In this document: positions 21,900-34,281 of the stretch, piece by piece
Layout of the letters: the number at the start of each line of letters is the position of its first letter
How positions within the stretch are numbered: position 1 is the first letter of the stretch
Origin: Hyaloscypha bicolor E
Taxonomy: Eukaryota > Ascomycota > Leotiomycetes > Helotiales > Hyaloscyphaceae
Length of the DNA: 64,000 nucleotides
Direction of reading: 5' to 3'
Assembly: GCF_002865645.1 (NCBI RefSeq)
Contig: NW_020194512.1
Location: forward strand, 1,777,183 to 1,841,182
Notes under the pieces: generated by a model
The model's database searches: none
What the model was told of the DNA's origin: nothing
The model's input: the letters and a program-made list of their open reading frames with translations, nothing else
Program-made: the position numbers and the translations under genes

Positions 21900-23350
21900 A
21901 ATTTATAAAATATATAATTCCTTGCCGGAGCTATTTCTATAGAGGAAGTTAACTAGATTAACCCTAATACAGGTAATAGTAAAGGCTTATCTAATACTTT
22001 TAATAGAGCCCCTTAGGAGCCTCTAAAAGCCAGTAATAATAATAGAAATAATTCCGGTAATAATTAAGATACCAAGATTAATACTCAAGTTATTACTACT
22101 TAAGCTATAGAATAGAGATTATATACTAATATTAAATTATTCTAATAAAAGCAAGAATTAGTAAATATTATTAACTAATATATTCTATAGTTAAAATAAT
22201 ATAAAAGTATTCTTAGAAATATCTTATAGTTTATTATATCTTATAGAAACTCTATTTATAAGTTTATCTTATCTTTTTCGGTAATTTCTACTAGGGAATT
22301 TCCTAAAATAGAATTAAAACCTATTTCCTTTCCTAATATAATAAGCTTTAAAAGTAATCTTAATACTATTTATTAGGAGCTACTATATAATATTCTAAAG
22401 ATATATTTGGACTAAGAGAAGTTTCTTAAGGTCCGAATACTTGACTTATATTATAGAAAATCTCTTAAGAAATAGAGAATATTTATATCTTTCTAGGAAA
22501 TAGTTTTTAGAACCTAATCTTAAACTTATAATAAATACTTTTCTAGAATTAACTTTACTATAAATACTCTTAGGAATAAACTTTATAATACTTGGAAGGC
22601 TATAATAAAGTAAAGCTTACTATTATATAAGGGTTATTAGAAGTAATTTAAGGCCTATTTAGCTAATATACTTTAAGTATCTTAAACCTGTTAATAAGAT
22701 ACCTTTAAGAAGCTCTGAGATCTTTATTAGAAAAATAATAAAATAGTTACTAAATTATATATTTGGATAATTAGTTTCGAAGTTAACTAGAACCTATATC
22801 CTAAGAGAGATCGGATCTGAACTTTTAATACTATTTTATCTAATTATAAAACTTACTAGATACTTATATCTATTTTCTTAGGAAATAAGATAGTATTTAT
22901 TTCCGAGTAATTTAAGAAAGCTCAGAAAGCAAAATATACTACTTATTCTAAATTAAGGAAAGTAAAGGCAAAGAAATCTAATAAAAGTAATTTTGCCTCT
23001 AAAGACTCTAACTTAGTAAATTCTGATTTATAAGGCTATTAAAAAAGAAAGAATAAGTTCCGAAAATTATATAAGAAATTCTTAGATAATACTTTAGTTC
23101 CTTTAAGGCCTTAATAAAATACTAGTTCTATTTTAGGTATAATTTATTAGACTTATAAATAGAAAGAATACTTTTTAGGAAATATAAAATATTTCAAGTA
23201 TACTAAATAGACTTAATAGAACCCTAATAAGGCTAAAACTATAGAAGAGTTAAGGTATCTATAGAAATAAGTTAATACTATTATTATAGAAAAGTATTCT
23301 AGAGGAGATTCTTCTAAGAAATAAGGAAAAAAGAAGACTAAATCTTAAAT
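21900..23350 (+). pseudogene. Gypsy copy B gag remnant
   Basis: Read through TAA/TAG codons this gives a Gln/Asn-rich N terminus, a helical middle (EFPKIELKPIPFPNIISF, later YLDQEKFPKVQILDLYYRK) and a Lys-rich tail. Near 23160-23215 a stretch EYFLENIKYFKYTKQTQ fits a CCHC knuckle with Cys changed to Tyr. Copy A (minus, 271-2390) is its homologue. Gag would package the element RNA; this copy cannot. Confidence 0.6.
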
Positions 23351-23399
23351 ATTAATAATTTTAGCTATAATAAAAAAGATATATTACTTTATATAACTA

Positions 23400-26300
23400 T
23401 TTAAGTAAGATTAATATAACCAGAAATAGATACCTTAGAAATATATAATAGACTTAGTAATACCGGATTAGACTATAATTTCCTTAATAATAATTAGGCT
23501 TAAAACCGGGGCTTTATTACCTTAGCTAAATATAACTAAGAATTTGTAATTTTTTATAGAAATAGATTTAAGATTTATTAAGCTTATAATCTTAAGGTAT
23601 TTATTATAGATAATTATAATAAAATATATTCTTTTAAGCTCCGGTTCTATAAATATAAGAATATTAGCTCTTATAGTCTTATTTTTAGTATAGAATTTTA
23701 TAAAGTAACTCTTATATAATATATAGATTATATTAAGAAATAATAGATATATATATTTATATAGCCTAATAATATTAAGATCCTAATACTAAAAGAATTT
23801 AGTAAGGAGCTTAACTAGTATTCTAAGCTAGTATCTTAAGTCTTATTCTTAACTAAAGATAAATATAACTATTCTAAATAATAGGCTTTATATATTTATA
23901 ATAATTACTAGATCTCTATTTTATTATATAGTTCTAGTAATACTAAATAGAAGTTTTTAATATAGTAAATTAATACTTTTCGGAAAAGAGCCTTAGAAGT
24001 ACTTATTTATTTCCGGAATAATAAATATAAAAACTTCTTAGAGATTTTTAATCCTAATAAAGTTTCGGAACTTCCTAATTTTAGTAATATTAAATACTCT
24101 ATTAATATAGATAATATAGTTCTATATAGGCCTTTATATAATCTATTAGAAACCTAACTAAAAGTATTATATCTATATTTATAGGATATATTTCGTAAAT
24201 ATTAGATAAGGTCTAGTAAAAGCCTAGTAAGAATACTTATTCTTTTTATTCTTAAGAAAAATAAAAGGCTATATCTTTATATTAATTATTATAGACTTAA
24301 TTAAGTTATAATTAAGAATTAATATCCGCTTTCTCTTATTAATAAGATCCTTAACTAGCTCCGAGGAACTAAAATCTTTATAAAGCTAGATCTTAAAAAT
24401 ATATATTATTAGGTAAGAATTTATAAAAGATACAAATAGAAAACGGCTTTTAGAACTTATTATAGCTATTTTAAATATCTTATAATGCCTTTTAGGCTAG
24501 CTAATATACCTGCTATATTTTAAGTATATATTAATACTATATTTATAGGGCTCCTAAATTATTTTATAGTTATTTATTTAAATAATATCCTTATTTACTC
24601 TCGAAATAAAAGTAAATACTATAATTATATTTGCCAGATACTTACTAGGCTATATAAAAATAACCTATTTTATAAACTTAGTAAATATAAGTTTAATATT
24701 AAGGAAATCGAATTTTTGGGCTTTTTTATTAGAATAGAAAGTATTTATATGAATCCTAAACAGGTTTATAATATTATTAAATAGCCAGAACTAGAATTAT
24801 TTTATAATATTTAAATATTTCTTAAATTTACTAATTTCTATTATAGGTTTATTTACTATTACTTTCAGGTAACTATAGGCTTAATAAATCTCTTAAAAAA
24901 AATAGAAAAGGGCCGGAAATCCGGTCTCTTTATATAAATAAATAAAGCGGCTAAAAGCTTTAAGACTTTAAAAAAAGCTTTTATTATAATATCTATTCTA
25001 GTTTATTTTAACCTTTCTAAGAAGATTTATATTAAAACTAATATATTGAAATTCGTAATTACTAGTACTATTTTATAATAAGTTAATTCTAGTAATAGCC
25101 CGAAAAAATACTAGTATTTAGTAATATTCTAGTTCCGGAAACTCTCCGGAGCTAAATATAACTATAATACCTATAATAGAAAGCTACTTGTAATTATTAA
25201 AGCCTTTAAGTATTAGTATTATTATTTTAAAGAATTCAGATTTATAATTAAGGTTATTATAGACTATAATAACCTCTAATACTTTATAGAAATAAAATAT
25301 CTAGAAAGCTATTAAGTATATTAGGTAATATATCTTATAATATATAATTTTAATATTATTTACTATAAAGGCGCCTTAAACCTAGTAAATAGACCTAGTA
25401 AAAGACCTAATTATAAAAAAGGTCCTATTAATATAACTTGGCTTCTAACTTTTTAGAATAAGCTAAAAAAAGCTTTTATAATTATAATTTAGAAATTCTT
25501 ATAAATATCTAAAAAGTTTCCTTTTTAAAATAAATATTATTTAATACTTACTATATTTATAATAGCTAAAGAGAAATATTTATTATAAGATAAATAGATA
25601 AATTATCTTATAGATTCCTTAATTATAGAATTAGTTAAGAAGCAAGATATAGGAAAATGCCTTAAAGGCTTTACTATTATAGTTAAGGTAATAAGAGTAT
25701 TTATAACCGTATTACTTAATAGAACTAAAGACTTCTTAGTCTCTCGAGTTTCTGAATTAGATAGTTATAAATACCTAATTCCCTATATATAAATATATAT
25801 AGCTACTAAAAGAGCTATAGTACTAGCCCCTTTATCTAAATCTTTTCTAGATATTATCTAGATAACTCAGAGAAATAATTCTTAATATTAGAATATTATA
25901 AAATAGAGGCTTAGTAAGAAAGATACTAAAAGAAAAGAAATCTAGAAAAATAATTTGGGCCTATTTAGATATTATTCTAGAATTATTATATCTAATAATT
26001 CCGCTTTATATTAAGAAATTATAAAACTTTATTATAATAACCTAATAATAAAATACTATAAAATAGAGAAAACTTTTAAGCTTCTTAGAAGATCTTAGTA
26101 TTAGGAGAATATAAAAGGAAATATTTATAATTATTATTAAGAATATAATATTTACTAGAAAGTTAAGATAAAGAAGTATTTATTATATAGTTTGCTTAGT
26201 AGTTTACTATAGCCTAAGAGATCCTAAGATAAGATCTCTATAGATTTTATTATAGGTCTGCTATTATATAAGAATCCGGTAGAAAGTCCCGATTTTAATA

Positions 26301-27320
26301 TAATTCTTATAATTATTAACTAGTACTCTAAAATAATAAGATATATTATATATTATAAGATTATTAATTCTCTAGAGCTTACTAAGATTATATAAAAACA
26401 TGTTTTCTTAATCTTTAGCTTCTTTAATAGAATTATTTCTAATTAAGAAATAGTATTTACTAGCTAGTTCTGGTTTGCTTTTTACTTCTATTTAATATAT
26501 AAATAGTATTTAAATATAGCTTATTACTCTTAGATAAATAATTAGATAAAAAAGCAGAACTAGGCCCTAGAATATTACCTAAGATATTATTATAATACTT
26601 AAAAGAATAACTAGTTTAAGAAGTTATTTTTTATAGAATTTATATATAATAACTTAAAATATTAGATTTTATAAAATATATCTTTTTATATATATTATAG
26701 ATATTATTCTTAATTTCTATAGAATTCTGAGAATAGAATTATAGGAAAGATACTAGCTATATATAAGAGACTAGAAATTCTTAAAATAAAATAAAAAAAG
26801 CTTAAGAATTTATAGTATTATATATAAAATAACCGGGAAATCTATTATAATAAGTACTAATTAGCTAAATACTATTTTAAAGAAGCCTAAATAATATTAT
26901 TAATAAAGAATATTAAACTTAAGGCAAAAAAGCTTAAGCTAAAATTTATAGGTTTATTTAAGATCTTTAAATATATTAGTAATTTAGTATATAAGTTAGA
27001 ATTACTAAATATATATAATTATTTATATTTAACTTTCTATATTTCTTTTCTTAAAAAATATATAATAAAAAAGAATTAGAAGCTATATTTATATCTTTCT
27101 AAAAAACTTCCGGAATTAGTAAATAATAATAAAAAATAAGAATAGAAAATAGAAGCTATTATTAATTACTAATAAGATAATAGAAATAAGAAATAATAGT
27201 ATTTAATTAAATAGAAAGCCTAGCCTAAAGATTATAATATCTAGTTATTTACTTTTCCTAATCTTGAAAATTCTAAGGAACTTTTAAAATTATATAACTA
27301 AAACTATAACTTAAAATCCG
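23400..27320 (+). pseudogene. Gypsy copy B pol remnant with C-terminal chromodomain
   Basis: RT: FILKKNKRLYLYINYYRLN (24245-24302), KIFIKLDLKNIYYQVRI, AFRTYYSYFKYLIMPFRLAN and the catalytic box as YLNN at 24575-24586 in place of YLDD. RNase H: the ETDAS-type motif reads KTNIL near 25035. Integrase: SIDFIIGLLL near 26240 keeps the first Asp, while the second site reads ISN-EIVFTSQFW near 26440, with Asp changed to Asn. The chromodomain at 27139-27295 reads EWKIEAIINYQQDNRNKKQ, then YLIKQKAQPKDYNIQ, matching the xxVExIxxxR...YLVKWKGYPxxxxTWE pattern with Trp lost. Read-through stops are mostly former CAA or TGG codons. The protein would integrate and copy the element; it is dead. Confidence 0.75.
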
Positions 27321-27900
27321 AAATTATCTTTTAATAGTTTTTTAAGATTAAAAAGAATTCTAAACTACTAAGAAAAAGGCTACTTAAAAGAAAGAGAGAA
27401 CCTAAATAGCTAAGAAAAGGCCCGGAATAGTAATAAAGATACTTTTTCCCTAAAGTTTTTTTATTTATAAAGATTTTCTAGGATTTTATTAAGGCTTATA
27501 AGAATTATATTTAAATTATTAAAAAAAGATTTAGAATTAAAAAAAGTTTATTATAAGTAAACTAGCTATAAGTATCTTAAATAAATAAATTTTAATTCTT
27601 ATAAATTTCTAATTCCCAAAGCAAAAATACTAAATACTAGCCCTATTTAAGACTTAATAAAGAATTAGCTAATACTTTCCGGAATTTGCTTATTTCTTAA
27701 TAGGATATAGTTATACTATAATAATATTAGTATTAAGGATATTAAAAGAAATAAGTAAGGAACTTATAATAGCTATATATATCTTATAGAAGGCCTAAAC
27801 TTCTAAAGTTAGGTCCCGAATAATTATAAATATTATATTATTAGTACTTGAAATACTAGTAATAAATTACTTAATAATCTTAATAATAAGCTTAGTAATA
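27321..27900 (+). other. Tail of gypsy copy B, no domain recognised
   Basis: Lys/Arg-rich read-through sequence after the chromodomain (LLRKRLLKRKREPKQLRKG near 27370-27420), then non-coding AT-rich sequence up to the LINE insertion. No LTR was found here. Confidence 0.4.
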
Positions 27901-27913
27901 AGATTAATACCTT
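27901..27913 (+). repeat. Target-site duplication, left copy, of LINE copy 1
   Basis: AGATTAATACCTT here and AGATTAATATCTT at 33838-33850 flank the LINE; the single difference is C to T. It marks the insertion ends to within a few bases. Confidence 0.7.
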
Positions 27914-28054
27914 CATACAACTTTTTTCTTCGGTTTTTTACCCCCCTGGCTTTCACCCAAAGACTTCATCTACATTCAGAACTCACTCAGTACACCTGAT
28001 CCACTTAGCCCCAGGCTCTAGAACCTACTATTAGTAGAACTAGAGCTAGGCTAA

Positions 28055-29689
28055 ATGGCCCCCCCCGACCCCCCGGGCTCTAGCCCCCCCAATATCGACC
28101 CCCAGGACCTCGGAGAGCTCCCAGAGAGCCCTAGCGAACAGCTAGACCTACCTACTAGCACGCCAACAGCTCAGTTTGCACCGGGTACCCGCTATACCTT
28201 CGATTTATCTGCAAATCCCATCTCGTCAGACGAACTCGCAGCCCCTTTTTCCCAGCCTAATTCAGCTAGTGCGGCTCGACTGAGCCGCACCCAGAATGGG
28301 CTAAAGCGAGGCCCTAGCTTGAACGATATCGATAGCGATATCGATAAGGAACACCAAAACCACCAAAACCACCACCAGTACCAGAATCAAGCTTCAAATG
28401 AAGCTAAATTACTGATCCGTTAAGCCCGAGACTTAATAGTCAAAGCTATTACAGTTACCACGTCACATGACCAGCAATCCCGTCTACTAGACCTAGTAGA
28501 GATCTTTAGGGAATATACAGAATTTGGACGTATTCGATATACTAGTACTTTACTAGCCTCTCAAGTAGCGAACCTTGAAAATGCCACCAAACGGATCGAA
28601 ATTCAGTCAAGAACTCAAGCTAAACTAGCTTCTCAAGCTACTCAAGCTAAAACTGCCTCCGGAAAGCCTACTTGGGCTAAAATCGCTACCCAAGAACCAC
28701 AATCTCACCCGCAAAAGGACTGGTCTATAGTATCTTATACTAAGACCAAAAATCAGGGAGGAAATGGCCCTAGTATACTTACTAGTAGCGGTAGTACTCA
28801 TAGCACTAAAAAACCACCTAGTAGTTCTAGTACACGTGATACTAGCTTGTACAATACATACAATACCAAATCCACAGCCCTCTCTAGGAGAAGCACCCTC
28901 CTACTAGCTCATATAGAGCAGGCTAGCTCGTTCTCTGCTATTACTACCCGCAATCTGCTTAATACTGCTTTCCGCTCAAAAGGGATTAAGGGACTAGTAA
29001 TCTCTACAGTCTCTCTATCTGCAAAGGGGAATATTATAGTCAATACTACCCCTGAGTTCAATTCTGATTTTTTAGTTCAAAACGAGTCGATTATAAAGGG
29101 GATACTTCCCTTAATTACTGGTATTCAAAAAGGAGAACCTTGGTATAAAGTTATAGTCTACAGTATACCTATTCGCGAGTTCGATATACCCGAAGGAATG
29201 GACCTAGTCCTAGAAGAGATTAGAATCTTCAATAAGGGACTAGAGCCTATTAGCTAACCCTATTGGGCTACTTCCCAGGAAAAAAGAGACTCAGGCTTCC
29301 AGCGAGCTAGTTCAGTAGTAGTGGCTTTCCCTACCGAGATTCAAGCTAATAGAGCTATCAAAAATAGACTTCTTATAGCCGGAATCTCTGCTAAAGTAGT
29401 AAAATACCATACTATCTCTAGTATTATATAATGCTCCAAATATATAGGGTACGGGCATTTAGACTCTATTTGCAAAAGAGAGCCTAAGTGTCTACTATGT
29501 GGTGAGAGTCACGTGACTGAGAACCATTTTTGCCCTATCTGTAAAAAGAAGGATAAAAAATGCCCTTACGTAACTACCAAATGCTCCAATTGCTCTAGTA
29601 CTACCTACTCAGCTAGTTCTAAGCTATATAAGGTCTACTTAGTAATTAAATAAGCTACTACCACTTCTACTATTACTATTAATAAGTAG
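28055..29689 (+). pseudogene. LINE copy 1 ORF1 (Gag-like RNA-binding protein), four RIP stops
   Basis: A 545-codon frame (stop included) stays in register from ATG at 28055 to TAG at 29687-29689. Premature TAA codons lie at 28421, 29255, 29429 and 29651; the last is CAA in copy 3, the signature RIP change. The N terminus is Pro/Ser-rich and probably disordered (PPDPPGSSPPNIDP); a His/Gln/Asn-rich patch follows near 28355. The C terminus has Cys/His clusters at about 29431-29605: CSKYIGYGHLDSIC (second Cys now Tyr), CLLCGESHVTENHFC and CPICKKKDKKC. ORF1 would coat the element RNA. It overlaps ORF2 by 8 bases. Confidence 0.85.
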
Positions 29690-32600
29690 CTATATTAAAG
29701 TACTACAAATTAATATAAATTATAGTGGCCCTACTACTAAAAACGTCTTGCAAATAGCTATAGAACTAGATATTAAAGTCCTAATAATTCAAAAGCCCTG
29801 GATTATAGCAAGGAATAGTACTAATCGGGAATATCGTTCTATTATATACCCTAGCTATTTCTAAATACTCCCGAATTATAGTACCTTAAGACCTAGAACT
29901 CTAATTTATATAGCTTGCGAACTATAGGCTAGTCTAGTTCAAAACTCACTAAGTAATCCTAATTACCTAATTATAGACTTGAGTCTAGATATACTAAAAA
30001 TGCAGCTAATTAATTTCTATAATATAGTTTACCCAGAAGACCCTAATAGTATATTAACTATATTAAGAAAGAATATTTTACCTAGTACTCTCTTAGATAG
30101 CTCTCTATTACTAGGCGATTTTAATATATATTATTCTTAGTAAGATTTCCTTAAACCTCAAAGTACTTATATAATCCATTTAATTAGCTATATAGAGAAC
30201 TACTCTTTAAGGCTATTAAATAAAATAAAGAAAAATACCTTTTATAGACCTAATATATCTATTTCTTCTATATTAGACTTAAGTTTTACTACTAGTAAAA
30301 TAGTAACTAAGATTAAAGACTAGCAAGTACTATTAGATTTAGGTTCAGATTACTTCGGGATACTATTTACTATTAGTAAGTCGACTTATAGGCCTAGTTC
30401 TAATCCAGTTAAATTTAATACTAAAAAAGCAGACTGGGCTAAATTTATAAGCTATCTTACTAATAGCCTTAAGAATATATCCTTTCTACTAAATAATACA
30501 AATCAAGAACTAGACTTATTAGCTAAAGACTTTACTAATAGAATAGTAAAAGCGGCTAGTAGTAGTATTCCAAAATCTGCTACTAGTTTATATTCTAAAT
30601 TCTAGTAAAATAAAGACTTAAAAACCTTATATAAATTAATACTATACTATAGCCATAAGTATAAAGCTTTAGGGTATACTCTTTATAAACAAGAACTCTA
30701 GAATAAGTTCTTAAAAAATAAAGACTCCCAGTCGATTTATAAAGCTATGAAATATACTAATAATACTATATATTAACCCATTTCTAGTATCTTAGATAAT
30801 AATAGCTTAAATAAGCTAAAATCGACTTTCTAAAAGAAGTATAATATCTTTAGAACTATACTTTTCCCACTTTCTCCTATTATAGTACCTATTAGTCTAA
30901 TAGACTATAGGCCTAGCTTAAAGTAGGACTGGCCTATTTTATCTAAAATAGAACTAGAATAAGCCTATACTTCTAAGATAAAGAAGAAAACCCCTAGACC
31001 AGACTTAGTTACTTAAGAGATTATAGTCTATACTTATAAAGCTTCTCCAGATATTTTTTATAAGCTATATTTCTTATTTATTAATAAGGAATACTATTCT
31101 AAAGTCTGGAAACAAGCTACTAGCTTTATTCTAAAGAAATTAGGGAAACCAAACTATTCCCTACCTAAAGTATATTGAGTTATTTCCCTATTTAATTACT
31201 TAGGAAAGGTTTCTAAGAGAATACTAGCTAGACGACTTAGTTATTTAGCCGAGACTAGTAATTTACTATACTATACCCAAATAGGAAATAGGCTCTACAA
31301 GTTAGCTATTAATACTACTTTACTATTATAAAATAAAATAGAATTAAATAAGTCCTATAAGCTAAAAACTAGTACTTTCTTCCTAGATATTAAAAGCGCC
31401 TTTAATTATATATTTAAGAATAGGCTATTATAGATTATAATTAGTTTACTACTACCTATTAGCCTTATTCTATAGGTATTATTATTTCTAGATAACCGAA
31501 TATTAAGACTAGCTTTTAATAATAATATTAAAGTATTTAGGTCTATACTTACTAGTATTCTATAAGAGAGTTCTATATCTTCTATACTATTTCTTATCTA
31601 TATCCGAGACTTATTTAAGTTAGTAAATATTAAATTCAGATCTTATTTAGATAATATATCCCTTACTACTACTTCTCAAAGTCTTAAAAAGAATATAAAA
31701 ACCCTAGAATAGGAAGTAAAAGATATAGTCGATTTAGGAAAAAAGAATACTATTAGCTTTAATATAAATAAAACTAAACTTATCTATTTTAATAATTCCA
31801 AAAATAAGCCTAGTCTAAAATTATCTAATAGGGAACTAGTTTCCCCTAGTAAAGTAATTAAATAGCTAGGGATCTATTTTAACGAAAATCTCAGATTTAA
31901 GGAATATATAGCCTATAGGGTTTCCAAAGCAAAACAAGCCTTTTATAGGGTATAAAAACTTATAAATATATTATATAGTTTATTTCCTTTTATAATTAGA
32001 TAGCTATATTTAGCCTATATTACTAATATAATAGACTATAGTTCTATACTATAATAAAAAACTAAAAATAAAGCTCAAATTCGACCTCTATAGGCTATTC
32101 AAAATCTAGTCCTAAAGAAAACTTTAGAAGTATTTAAAACTGCTCCTATTATTCCTATAAAGGTCGAATTAGCTTTAGCTCTATCTATTATAAGGCTAAA
32201 CCATAGTCGATATTAATATATCTTTTATATTCTTAAACTAAGTCTAAAATACCTTATTAGACTAGAGTTCGAGAAGTTCTTCTAAAGATCTAGGGATTTA
32301 GAAGTAATAGAATCTAATATAAACTCTATTTATAGTCTAAATACTAATCTAAAATAAGATTGCTTAGCTAAAAAGTCTTAAATAGAAACTATAGTAGATT
32401 CTATTAGTAATCTAGTAAACCCTAGGGATCTAGAGACTATAAGACACTTTTACTTTACTTCCTGGAATAGAGAAGTGCCTTATAAAATTATTATATTAAA
32501 ATAGCCAAAGGAAGAAACTACTATATTATATAATTTCTATCTAAAGACTTTATATAATAATAGCTCCGTATTATCTATATATATAGACGGATCTTAGACT

Positions 32601-33605
32601 AAAAAAGAAATTGAAATAGGCCTAGGACTTATAGTTTATAGTTATAAAACTTCTTATATTCCGGTTATAGCTAAATATAGAGAAAGCCAGAATATAGAAG
32701 CTAGTACTATAGTCTATAACAGAGAACTAGAAGGCATTACTAGGGCTATTAAGTATACTAGTAATAAAGTAAAGAGAGGAAAGCTTTTTAATATCTTTAT
32801 AGATAACTAAGCTAGTTTACTAAGATTAAAAACTTCTTTTAATAAGCCAGGACAAAGTTAATAGATTAGAGCTATACTAGCTACTAAGGTCCTTAAAGCT
32901 AAAGGAGCTAATATAAAACTAATCTGGATTCCAGGATATATAAATATAATAGGAAATAAAGAAGTAGATATACTAGCTAAGCTAGGTACTACTTCTCTTA
33001 TATTAGAACCTGAATTAGTAAAAACCTCTTTTGCTTTTCTAGAAATTAAAATTAATAAAGTTAAGAAACTAAAGTATAGACTACTTTTAGAATCTTATAC
33101 TAAACCGAAAACCTAGCTAGAATTATATAGTAATATATATTTATAGAAAGTATTCAGAAAGATAAACCTACCTATAGGAATACTTAGGCCTATAGCTTGT
33201 GCCTTCTTCTAGCTAAAGCTAGGCCACGGATATTTAAAGTCCTATTTATACAGGCTAAAAATAGTATCTAATAATAAATGCAAATATGGCAAAACTAAGA
33301 ATACAAAGCACCTCCTTCTATATTATATACTATATAGAGAGGAATAACTTAGACTATTTAGTCTATTTAAAGAGAGCTTGAAAGCTAGTGCTTTTAACTT
33401 ATAGTTACTATTATATACGGAAATTGGGATATTAAATATACTAGTATTCTTAAAAGAAACTAGTATATATATAAGAAAATGGCATATTAAGTAAAGTATA
33501 AAAGCAGAAGAAGTAGAAGTAGTAGAAATAAAGGAGGAAATAGGAAAGGAAATAGGAGAGGAAATAGGAAAGGAAATAGGAAAGGAAATAGGAGAAGAGA
33601 AATAG
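29682..33605 (+). pseudogene. LINE copy 1 ORF2 (endonuclease-RT-RNase H), RIP-inactivated
   Basis: In register over 1308 codons from a former ATG (now ATA, 29682) to TAG at 33603-33605. Endonuclease motifs are near 29785 (IIQKPWI) and 30116 (GDFN retained). The RT catalytic box reads YLDN at 31644-31655. RNase H lies at about 32550-33000 and a Cys/His cluster (KCKYGKTKNTKH) near 33278. A 54-bp in-frame deletion near 30705, between GAAT microhomologies, distinguishes this copy from copies 2 and 3. It has many TAA/TAG codons. The C terminus is a Glu/Ile/Gly/Lys repeat of six 4-residue units. Confidence 0.85.
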
Positions 33606-34281
33606 GAAAAAAGAGAAAAGAGAAATAGAAAATAGAGAAGGAATTATGATTTATACTTATTTTTCTTTATTTCCTTAAGTTTTTATTTCCGGGATATATC
33701 CCCAACTATTTATTATACCTATATTGGAATTTGGGCCTGTATATTAGCTACTAAGACTCATACTAGCTTAGCTAGCCGTATTATATAGTTCTAAACTAAT
33801 AAAGTATATTAAAAGGAAAAAAAAAAAAGGAAAAAAAAGATTAATATCTTAAAAGTAAATATTATAGTATTTCTTTAAGAAATTAGTAAGTACCTAAATA
33901 TATTAGAAAAAACTTATTTTTAGGATACTAACCTAAGTAATATTATTATTTGCTTTATTAAAATAGGAAGAAGAATTCTAAAGCTTATTAGTATTTTTCT
34001 AGTTTTCGAAAACCTAATTAATAATATTATTCTTATTTTTATATTTTATATTTTTATTTTTATATTTTTTCTTCTTTTAATATACTTTATTAGTTTGGAA
34101 CTATATAGTATGGCTAGCTAAGCTAGTATGAGTCTCAGTAGCTTATATATAGGCCCAAATTCTAATATAGGTAGTAAATAGTTAGGGACATATCCCTAAA
34201 ACAGAAACTTAAGGAAATAAAAAAAAATAAGTATAAATCGCAATTTCTTCCCTATTTCTTATTTCCCTTTTCTCTTTTACC

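Larger units (their letters stand above)
21549..27913 (+). mobile_element. Ty3/gypsy chromovirus-type element, copy B
   Basis: Order on the plus strand: 5' LTR (about 21549-21800), gag (about 21900-23350), protease region (about 23400-23700), RT (about 24120-24720), RNase H (about 24950-25270), integrase (about 25900-26650), chromodomain (27139-27295) and an unassigned tail. RT before integrase is the gypsy order, and the chromodomain at the integrase end marks the chromovirus lineage, which tends to insert into heterochromatin. No 3' LTR was found; the full-length LINE at 27914 sits in the tail, and sequence right of that LINE may continue the element. All frames carry RIP stops. Confidence 0.8.
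27914..33837 (+). mobile_element. Full-length Tad1-type LINE (non-LTR retrotransposon), copy 1
   Basis: Contains a pyrimidine-rich 5' UTR (27914-28054), ORF1 (28055-29689), ORF2 (29682-33605), a 3' UTR with the CTAAACTAATAAAGTAT motif, and an A-rich tail ending at 33837. A 13-bp target duplication flanks it. Endonuclease, RT and an RNase H in ORF2 together with a CCHC-bearing ORF1 in a fungus point to the Tad1 clade. RIP is mild in the 5' UTR and the first 800 bp of ORF1 and much heavier in ORF2. Confidence 0.9.

Noticed and set aside
28421..29653. In-frame TAA codons in LINE ORF1 might mean a reassigned genetic code
   Set aside because: The TAA at 29651 is CAA in copy 3, the pattern of RIP, and the HET gene uses a normal stop with no internal TAA or TAG.
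30705..30715. 54-bp difference between LINE copies as a retained or spliced intron
   Set aside because: The missing segment cannot be placed with GT-AG ends; its borders share GAAT, so a microhomology deletion in copy 1 explains it.
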